The notes under the pieces: generated by a model | Seen by the model: the letters and a program-made list of their open reading frames with translations, nothing else | What the model was told of the DNA's origin: nothing | Databases searched by the model: none | Translations under genes and position numbers: made by a program | Shown: positions 15,242-22,400 of the stretch, piece by piece | How positions within the stretch are numbered: the stretch's first letter is position 1 | Layout of the letters: every line of letters begins with the position of its first letter | Assembly: GCA_030620005.1 (NCBI GenBank) | Contig: JAUXAJ010000040.1 | Location: 1-23,360, forward strand | Direction of reading: 5' to 3' | From: Promethearchaeota archaeon | Lineage (GTDB): Archaea; Asgardarchaeota; Lokiarchaeia; Sigynarchaeales; SOKP01 | Length of the DNA: 23,360 nucleotides

Positions 15242-16318
15242 TTAATCAATATCTTTTAATATATCAGAATTTTTAATAAATTCTTCCATGTTTTCTGTTG
15301 TTGGCGCTATTTGCTTTGTAATTTTATATATTGCCGTACATGTTGCGAATTTACCACAGGATTTTAAAATGGATTTTAATTTTGCGGTGTTTTCTTTTTT
15401 CAGTAACTCATTTAATTCATTCTTATCTTTAACAGAATCATATAAAGTAGTTAGAAAACCTGCAGCAAAACAATCACCAGCACCAATTCTGTCTATCACA
15501 TCTGGTACTTCTACACCGGAAAAATTTAACGTTAAATTATCGGTGATAATGTGAGAACCTTTATTTCCCGCCGTGTAGATACGGATTTTAGCATAACTCT
15601 TAAATTTTTTATCTATTTCCTCTATAGGTAATATCTCTTTTAAGATAATAAAAGCATCTTTTAAATTGAGGAAAAACAAATCATATCTTTCTTTTAATAA
15701 TTGATCGAGTTTCGCTAGCTCAGTTACTTTTTGTGTTTCTATATTAAAAGCTGTTATTAAACCCAAATTAAACCCTTTTTCGAATAAAGAAATGAATTTT
15801 TCTGCTATAGGCGTAGAAAATATTAATTTTGCATTCTCGAAAGCGTGTTCATCTACTTCTAAATTTTTAAAATTCATTTTATTCTTTAAATTTGGAGCTA
15901 AATGAATTTTTGTCGTGAAGTTAGATTTAATAATGGTGCTTACTGGCGTTATTTCGTCGATTTGGAAGATGGCATCTGTATTTATGTCCAATTCTTTTAA
16001 TTCAGAAATCATCCATTCGCTTCCTTTCCCTACAACAGAAATCAATTTAGTTGGAACTCCGAGCCTTGCGATATATTCAGAGGAGTTATTTCCATTCCCA
16101 CCTCTTTTAAAAAAGCAACGACCTACTATCTTTTTTGGCGTTTCTGAAAACGCGCTTTTGGTAATTTTTTCAAGCAATTTCTTGTTCAAGTCATCTGGAT
16201 TATATCTATAAAAATTAAATAGTCGTTCAACTATTTTTTCAACCAATTGCTCGTAAAATTCGCTCTCGTAGTATAAATCTAAATGTAATTCCCCCACTAC
16301 AATTAAATTCTCAGACAC
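15242..16318 (-). CDS. PfkB-family carbohydrate kinase
   Basis: 358 residues of ribokinase fold. Substrate-side motif RGGNGNNSSEYIARLG (72-87) and the C-terminal PfkB signature DRIGAGDCFAAGFL (275-289) are both intact, with the anion-hole GAGD and catalytic Asp282. TAGNKGS (249-255) is the ATP-site strand, and NLKDA (218-222) stands where the NxxE magnesium motif normally lies, with Asp for Glu. It is slightly longer than typical family members because of an N-terminal insertion (about 20-65). Starts at GTG with AGGTG nine bases upstream. The tRNA-Ser gene ends 37 bases upstream on the same strand with no room for a separate promoter, so the two may share a transcript. The sugar or nucleoside substrate cannot be told from sequence. 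Confidence 0.88.
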   Translation of the reverse strand: MSENLIVVGELHLDLYYESEFYEQLVEKIVERLFNFYRYNPDDLNKKLLEKITKSAFSETPKKIVGRCFFKRGGNGNNSSEYIARLGVPTKLISVVGKGSEWMISELKELDINTDAIFQIDEITPVSTIIKSNFTTKIHLAPNLKNKMNFKNLEVDEHAFENAKLIFSTPIAEKFISLFEKGFNLGLITAFNIETQKVTELAKLDQLLKERYDLFFLNLKDAFIILKEILPIEEIDKKFKSYAKIRIYTAGNKGSHIITDNLTLNFSGVEVPDVIDRIGAGDCFAAGFLTTLYDSVKDKNELNELLKKENTAKLKSILKSCGKFATCTAIYKITKQIAPTTENMEEFIKNSDILKDID

Positions 16319-16354
16319 TAAATATCACACCTTTATAACTAAAAAAAATCATAG

Positions 16355-16459
16355 CGCAGATGGAGGGAATCGAACCCCCGAGCGCTTGCGCGCACCGGCT
16401 CGCTCGGTTCGAAAATTAAACGCTCGAGGCCGGCGTCTTACCAGCTAGGCTACATCTGC
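16355..16459 (-). tRNA. tRNA-Ser(CGA) with a 22-nt intron
   Basis: Read on the minus strand, the acceptor GCAGATG pairs with CATCTGC and the discriminator is G. The anticodon stem CCGGC/GCCGG is perfect, and the loop CT-CGA-GA gives anticodon CGA (16424-16426). The long variable arm GCGC-GCAA-GCGC marks a class II tRNA. The T arm is GGGGG-TTCGATT-CCCTC. Class II form, G73 and anticodon together give serine, reading UCG. CCA is not encoded. The D stem GCC/GAC has a C11-A24 mismatch. A TATA element lies about 25 bases upstream. Confidence 0.95.
16401..16422 (-). other. tRNA intron with strict bulge-helix-bulge motif
   Basis: Inserted between positions 37 and 38, the canonical site. Exon CTCG (32-35) pairs with CGAG inside the intron as the 4-bp central helix. 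The bulges are AGC and CGA, each cut after its second base. The outer helix is the anticodon stem, and the inner helix GTTT/GAAC closes a 7-nt loop. All elements needed by archaeal tRNA splicing endonuclease are present. Confidence 0.93.
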
Positions 16460-16480
16460 TTAATCTTCTTCGAGAAATAC

Positions 16481-16488
16481 ATTATAAG
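16481..16488 (-). promoter_or_regulatory. TATA element of tRNA-Ser
   Basis: The minus strand reads CTTATAAT, centred about 25 bases upstream of the tRNA 5' end, where an archaeal TATA box should lie. Confidence 0.5.
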
Positions 16489-16649
16489 TCTTATCAATGT
16501 CAATTAAATTCCTAATTTAATTTATCAACTACCATATGAAAAACTTTATATAATAATTAATGAAAAATTTTATAAATATTGTGTGATAGAAATACAAAAA
16601 AAAATTCAAATAAAACTTCATATAAGTTGAAGCATAAATATTTTGATAA

Positions 16650-16660
16650 TTTTATATATC
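16650..16660 (+). promoter_or_regulatory. putative TATA element for the 16687 gene
   Basis: TTTTATATATC lies about 30 bases before the ATG at 16687, compatible with a very short or absent leader. Confidence 0.4.
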
Positions 16661-16686
16661 TAAAATGGATATAAACATTATAGGAT

Positions 16687-17160
16687 ATGCAAGCACATAA
16701 CCTTTTTGAGGACTCTCATATTCACGATAACATATTAGAAACTATTAGGCAAATTCAGAGGGGGGAGATTAAAGTTGGAGATGTTGTATACGATAAAAAA
16801 TTATTAAAAGATGTAATCGTTCTTGATTTACCTGAATTGAAAGATATTTCAAAGTGTGATTATACTATTTTTCCCATGATAACAAATAAATGTCAAACAC
16901 TTGATGGAAAAATAGAAGTTTCTTCATATGTGCATTTTGCGAAAATTTCGAATGGTAAATTTTTCTCTGAATACGAGATTAATGAAAAAGATAAAGAGAA
17001 AGTTTATTTCTTCGAATTCTTGGCTCGGAAAGAATGTTTTAGGGTAGAGAAAATAAAAAAAAAAGATGGATACATTCTAAAGTTTTTCGGGGATTCTCAG
17101 CAACGCGTAAATGATTTTATTGAAGATGCATTATACACTCGTCGCTTCATCAATCCTTGA
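16687..17160 (+). CDS. hypothetical protein of unknown family
   Basis: 157 residues, mixed alpha/beta composition, no signal peptide or membrane segment. An N-terminal helix (DNILETIRQIQRGEIKVGDV) precedes a beta-rich middle (VIVLDLPEL, DYTIFPMITNKCQTLDGKIE). A C-terminal part rich in Lys, Glu and aromatic residues follows (EKVYFFEFLARKECFRVEKI). Three Cys are scattered without a CxxC pair. The last 16 codons overlap, in another frame, an ORF that looks like a transposase remnant. The present C-terminus (YTRRFINP) may therefore have been altered by that insertion. I do not recognise the family. A TATA element at the right distance and a clean ATG support it as a real gene. Confidence 0.6.
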   Translation: MQAHNLFEDSHIHDNILETIRQIQRGEIKVGDVVYDKKLLKDVIVLDLPELKDISKCDYTIFPMITNKCQTLDGKIEVSSYVHFAKISNGKFFSEYEINEKDKEKVYFFEFLARKECFRVEKIKKKDGYILKFFGDSQQRVNDFIEDALYTRRFINP

Positions 17161-17407
17161 TGATGAGGATACTTCTGTTGAATATGCCTTAGAACTATTG
17201 AAGGGATACTGTAAAAAATTGGTTAAATTACAGCAAAGAGAAGAGTGCGGTCCTGTATAAGCTTAATTTATCGAAAAACTTCCGAAATATGTGGAGACTA
17301 AGGGCGAATTGTTATTCAATTACAAGCGGATTGAAGGGGCTCCGAAAACTAAAGTAGAAGATAAAATTCACAATTCTGGACAGTTTATTAATCAATATCT
17401 TATTTGA
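17111..17407 (+). pseudogene. probable transposase C-terminal remnant
   Basis: One frame reads protein-like sequence from an ATG at 17111 (VASSILDDEDTSVEYALELL, KLVKLQQREECGPV). It hits TAA at 17258 and 17264, then continues in the same frame (FIEKLPKYVETKGELLFNYK, RIEGAPKTKVEDK) to TGA at 17405. The string LLFNYKRIEGAPKT followed by an acidic residue resembles the segment before the last acidic catalytic residue of several DDE transposases (LF...P.TNN..E). No terminal inverted repeats or target duplication were found. It overlaps the end of the preceding gene. Identity as a transposase is a guess from pattern; that it is dead coding sequence is more secure. Confidence 0.45.
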
Positions 17408-17586
17408 ATGCTATTTTTCTTTTAAATGGAACACTACTTTTATTTTCATTTTATGCATTATTAATGTTAAAATTTCTAATTTGGTTAAAGAATAAAAAAT
17501 ATAAATTTTTTCCTTTTTTTAAAATTATTTGATAGAATTTGTAAGGTTAGACTCAAGTATAATTATACTTAAGCATACAATTTATA

Positions 17587-17889
17587 TTATTTTGAAGTAG
17601 GAACATAAATTTTTAGTTTTAACAAGGGATCCAATATTTTTATTAATCCTTCGTTTTCCATTTCTTTTAACAATATTTTGACTGTAGATACTCTTATATC
17701 GTATCTCAATGCTATATCCGTTGCTAGAATTGATTTCTTTTTCAAGATTGACTCCTTGATTTCTTTTTCAAGAGTGCTTGGAATAAACGCGTCTCTCTCA
17801 ACGACATAAATTTGCTTGGTTCTTCCGTACTTTCTTCTTAAATTTAGTGTAGCCTTTCTAACGAGTAATTTTTCTTCTTTCTCAGACAA
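17587..17889 (-). CDS. rps25e: small-subunit ribosomal protein eS25 (winged helix)
   Basis: 100 residues. After a basic N-terminal stretch (VRKATLNLRRKYGRTK), the winged-helix core reads FIPSTLEKEIKESILKKKSI, TDIALRYDIRVSTVKILLKE, MENEGLIKI and KLKIYVPT. It matches eS25 in the order and spacing of 'tpylLasRynIk.s.ak..LreLeekGlIk.v......iY'. eS25 sits in the head of the small subunit near the E/P sites and is found in eukaryotes and in TACK and Asgard archaea but not bacteria. It starts at TTG, the first start codon after an upstream in-frame TGA, with no strong ribosome binding site. It is divergent from the Bud23-like gene with a 156-base AT-rich spacer that must hold both promoters. A generic winged-helix regulator is the alternative, but the C-terminal IYVPT ending favours eS25. 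Confidence 0.8.
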   Translation of the reverse strand: MSEKEEKLLVRKATLNLRRKYGRTKQIYVVERDAFIPSTLEKEIKESILKKKSILATDIALRYDIRVSTVKILLKEMENEGLIKILDPLLKLKIYVPTSK

Positions 17890-18045
17890 TGAAAATCACA
17901 ATAAAATCCAAAGTTGTTAAATTTTTAAAACAATTTAATTAATAAAAATAATTAAAATTTAATAAAATTTTTGTTTTATCGTTGAATAATAAATAAAATT
18001 CATCCAAGCTATTCCATAGTTTTTGTTAATAAGGGCTTTTTAAAA

Positions 18046-18693
18046 TTGAAAGATGAATACAATTTTTTCGTGAAAAGAAAAGGACCGGAAGAAAAATACC
18101 CAAAAGTTTTCGATTATTTCAAGGGAAAAACGCTTTCTCGCTATGCCCTCTCAAAAAGCCTCATGAAAATTCAACAAAAAATCACGATTAGAGCTTTAGA
18201 AATATTAAATCTAAAAAATAAAAACTCATTAATTTTAGATGCTGGTTGTGGGCCTGGATTCACGTCTATTTATCTAAAAGAAATTGGTTATAACGTCGTC
18301 GCTCTCGATATTATAACGGAATTTTTATATTTTTACGATTTAAACGACTTGAATCCTATATCCGCCGACATGTGTTTTCCACCGTTTAGATCTAATAGCT
18401 TTGACGCCATCATATCAATTTCTGCGTTGCAATGGATATTTAGAGCGTTAAACAACGAATCAATGCGAAATCAACTCGTGAATTTAGCGAGATATTTTCA
18501 CGACATTTTAAAACCAAATTCCAAGGCTGTATTTCAATTTTATCCCCAAAATGACGCGATCATGAAGGAGATCGGCAAAATTTTTTCAAATAATGCTAAT
18601 TTTACGGGAAATTTTGTAATTGATAACCCCAATAATCCTAAAAAGAGAAAAATATTCTTAATAGTAAAAAACAATAAAGGGATTCACAGCTAA
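18046..18693 (+). CDS. Bud23-like SAM-dependent methyltransferase (predicted rRNA guanine-N7)
   Basis: 215 residues, class I Rossmann methyltransferase. Motif I is DAGCGPG (65-71), followed by ALD (86-88) as the acidic end of strand 2. Features shared with eukaryotic Bud23/WBSCR22 go well beyond the generic fold: the N-terminal KGPEEKYP...SRY and LMKIQQKITIRALEIL, ISISALQW (123-130), FQFYPQND (163-170), and the C-terminal GNFVIDNPNNPKKRKIFLIV. Bud23 with its activator Trm112 methylates a guanine (G1575 in yeast 18S rRNA) near the P site. No Trm112 gene is seen here. The gene starts at TTG; the nearby ATG at 18053 is out of frame. It faces the eS25 gene head to head, which fits a small-subunit maturation role. 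The basic tail typical of eukaryotic Bud23 is shorter. Confidence 0.82.
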   Translation: MKDEYNFFVKRKGPEEKYPKVFDYFKGKTLSRYALSKSLMKIQQKITIRALEILNLKNKNSLILDAGCGPGFTSIYLKEIGYNVVALDIITEFLYFYDLNDLNPISADMCFPPFRSNSFDAIISISALQWIFRALNNESMRNQLVNLARYFHDILKPNSKAVFQFYPQNDAIMKEIGKIFSNNANFTGNFVIDNPNNPKKRKIFLIVKNNKGIHS

Positions 18694-18739
18694 CAAAATT
18701 TTCATTTTTTCCTTGACTTTACAAGATAAAATAGTTATT

Positions 18740-19288
18740 TTAATTTTCAATTATACATTTAATACATCTCGTTATTTAATTGGATGCAATTCTCCCTACT
18801 TTTTAAAACTTACGGGTGAAAACAATGGATATTTGCCTTCAGAGGAACGATTAATAACTATCAAAGTAAGACCTTTAGAAGCAGCTATAAAAATATATAG
18901 GTACGAACAATTTACTACAAGTGTAGATTAAATATTAGAATATTATGACGAACTTATTAATGTTTCGGTTAAATGTTATTAAGATGATGCTACACAAGCT
19001 TCACTATTAGGAGCTACATTAAGTCATGAATCATCTGAGTTTGGCTCTGATAATATAGATCCTGATCCTCTAAATTCAGGATATTATTTCTTTGAAATAA
19101 ACACGTCAAAAACGGCTTATGCAGGTTCATATAGTTTTAAAATTACAGCTAGCCTTACAAACTATTCAACAGAGGAATTCACTTCTATACTTAAAGTTAA
19201 TATAAGACCTACTTCCATTAACGGAACTACAAAACTTCTACATAATTCTACGAGCACATGGATAAATAACTCGTTTACTATTACTTAG
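18740..19288 (+). pseudogene. fragment of a paralogue of the large surface protein
   Basis: One frame matches residues of the downstream surface protein encoded around 22270-22815. NYTFNTSRYLIGCNSPYFLK aligns with NFTITFNSSKFSAGGSSEAY, YYDELINVSV with YYNELVNVTV, and INGTTKLLHNSTSTWINNSF with LNGTTKLYHNSTSIWVNNSF. The frame is interrupted by TAA at 18929, TAA at 18980 and TAG at 19286, with no frameshift. There is no start codon and no DUF2341/LamG part, so this is a 5'-truncated dead copy. It follows the Bud23-like gene directly. The stretch 19289-19492 holds only the surface-gene promoter region. Confidence 0.8.
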
Positions 19289-19479
19289 GTAAAAAATTAA
19301 GAAAATCTAGAACCAAATGTAAGAAAGAAATCAGAAGAGTTCATAAAAAAAAAAATTAAATTCTCATTTTACTTAAAAACAATTCAAATGAAAAATTTAT
19401 AGGTAATGTTATATAAGTCTTATAATATATTATCCTTATAACTTTTTTTTAAATTTAAATAAAAATCTTTTACAAAAAT

Positions 19480-19484
19480 AGGTG
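19480..19484 (+). promoter_or_regulatory. ribosome binding site of the surface protein gene
   Basis: AGGTG lies 8 bases before the ATG at 19493. TATA-like sequence at 19411-19430 would give a leader of roughly 40-55 bases, so this gene is leadered. Confidence 0.5.
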
Positions 19485-19492
19485 TAAAATTG

Positions 19493-22400
19493 ATGAAAAA
19501 AAACACAAATTTTAAAGTTCAGATAAAAGTTTTAACGGTGCTACTAATTTTTACAACGACATGTTTTTTCATGAATTTTCCGACAATTATAACCGATTCT
19601 CCCGTTGCCATGGAAAGTATAAGCGAGGATGAAAATGCAAAAACTATCATTGAAAATGAGATCGTAAATATTAAAAGTCCAGCTTTAAGCACGATTGGTG
19701 ATGATCCTTGGTGGAACGCATTTTTTAGTTATAGAAGATTAATAAATATTGTTAATCCCTATGATGATCCTTTAGAAAACCATATAGCATCATTAAATTT
19801 TAATTATACTCAAATGCTTGCTGATTTGAAAATTAATGAGACTCTAAAAGACGTAAGAATCGTAGAAAACGGTATTTTAAGAAATTATTTTGTTCAAGTA
19901 GATTATCCAGCAGTCGGCAATGCAACCGTGTGGTTTGAAACTAATTTAACTGTATCTAAGGGGCAAACAGAAACCGATACATACATATATTATGGAAATA
20001 ATTCTATTGAACATGATTCAGAAAAATTTAATAGTAATAATCGCTTTGGTGTAGGTTGGTGGAGATTTGACGAAGAATCAGGTTCTACGGCAGAAGACTC
20101 AATAGGAGACATAGATGGTGACCTCACAAATATGGATAATACTAATTGGGTTGATGGTAAGGTGGGAGCAAATGCCCTTTATTTTGATGGTGTTGATGAG
20201 ACTGTAATTGTTAATAGTATCAATCCGAGAGAAGGATTAACCGTGTCTACTTGGATTAAATCGTATTATTCTGATTGTTATTCTAGTGCGACTAGACAGG
20301 GATATTGGCAAATAATAGCTAAATATAGTGCATACATATTAGGATCGGATGGTGTTAATCGTGAGATGAATTTTATTGTTCATACTCCAGACCATCGTTG
20401 GCACTATAATTATCCTGGATATTTAGTGCAAAATCCCGACGAATGGCATCATTTTGTGGGAACTTTCAATTACACAGGTAATAATCTTGGAGTTGAAAAA
20501 TTATACATGGATGGAGAACTGGTAGTATCTCAAGATACCTCAGATGCTACAGATGGTAGAATTTCTCCAGATACAGGACCTATTCATTTTGCACATCGAG
20601 AAACTGATCCTGTTGGGTCGGTTAGACATTTTAAAGGTTGGATGGATGATGTCAAAATTTACGATTACGCTCTTTCGGATAGAGAAATTGAACATTTATA
20701 CAATAGTTCTGTAGTAAAGACTGAATTGAACGAAGAACAAGAAATATCTTCAACAATTCGGGTTATAACTTATGATGTTGATGGAAGAATTGTTCCTAAT
20801 GCTGAGGTATCGATAGTAAATGATACTGCACAAGCGCCTTATAATTATCTTATAAAGAAAAACTTCACTTTAGAGGATGGTTCCATTACATTCACAGGTT
20901 TAGACTATGGCGTTTATAATATCACTGTTAATTATACATTGGGTTCCACCAATTTAGAGGCTGTTGTTTATAATAGTAGTGCTTTAGGTTATATTCTTTA
21001 TAATTTTTCAGGACTTCAATATAATATAGACATAAAATTGAATATTACAACGATAGATTTCGAGATCTTTGATTGGGATAATAAGATATTGAAAAATGCA
21101 TATGTAAATGTTAGTGAAACGTCCACAAGTGATGTATTAGAGACTTTAAGACTTAATGAAGGAAGAGCAACATTCCGTTGGGTAAATAAATCAAGATATT
21201 ATTACAAAATATTTTACGACAACGAGGATTATACTGATATTCCTATACATCTAAATGAAAGTTATATATATAGAGATGATTATGTACAATATTCGAAGTC
21301 ATATTATCATACAATATTAGTGAATGAATCTAATATACTTACTGGGACTGAATGGCAAATTCAAGAAGATATTTATACAAATAATTCAAAAGCGCTCAAT
21401 AAAAAGTTGATTAAAGCCAATATAACATTAGCGGGCATGACAGATTTTATTGATACAGTAAAAATTTATTACTTACAAAAAAATGGTGAATATTCAGAAG
21501 GGAATGTTATTTATTTTAATAATTCATATTCGGGTGGACAAAAAGATCGGATTGAAATTAATATAAGAAACACGCCTAAACAAAGCGATAATCTAATAAA
21601 TGATAATTATGAGGCGTACGGTTTGCGCATTGACGTTCAAGGTTATAATAGTACAACTGAAACCCCGTGTAATGGAACAATTATTATTGAGACAATTGAA
21701 TCAAGTTACGTTTATAATAGAACGGAAATGTCCAAAATAATAATTAAAGTTATTGATAAGAACGAAATTCCAATTCCCTTAACTATTATTAAGGTAAATA
21801 AGTCATCACAAGACGGAGGAAATCAAATAGTTTCATTGATAACCGATGATGACGGATATGCTTATGGACAAACCAACGATGATACGGAATTCACATATTC
21901 AAGAGGAAAATCGTATAATTTTTCCTTGTTTTTTTATAATGATCAAAAATTCTTTAACATTAGTGAAACAAGTGAACCTAGCCAATGGACACCATCCTTG
22001 GGTGATTTTATTGATTTATATAATTTCACATTACTAAAAAATTCGAGCCTCGAATTCACGATGCAGATAGATAAAAGTAATTTCTTGGCAAGATTTTCTG
22101 ATCCCATCGGAGATACTTCCGTAACTTGGGGAGAAAACATGACATTTTCCGTAATTTATAACATTAGCAGTGATAAGGGACAATCTTGGATTTATTTAAA
22201 TGATCCTGATGAAATAATTTGTAATGTAGGGGGATTAATATCCGAAACGATGATTAGGGGTGCAGGAAACGGAAATTTCACGATTACATTTAATTCAAGT
22301 AAATTTTCTGCTGGAGGGAGTAGTGAGGCTTACATGGTTGAAATATATGGAAGTAAAAATGGATATACTGATCCAGATTCAGTATTTATCATGGTTACTA

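Noticed and set aside
18713..18931. A 72-codon TTG ORF after the Bud23-like gene
   Set aside because: It is the first open segment of the surface-protein pseudogene; the same frame continues with homology past its stop.
18929..19288. Stop-codon reassignment (for example pyrrolysine) to explain the interrupted frames
   Set aside because: TAA, TAG and TGA all occur in the remnants, and the same codons end normal genes in the window.
21846..22140. Short ORFs on both strands inside the surface protein gene
   Set aside because: They lie in other frames of a continuous, domain-bearing coding sequence.
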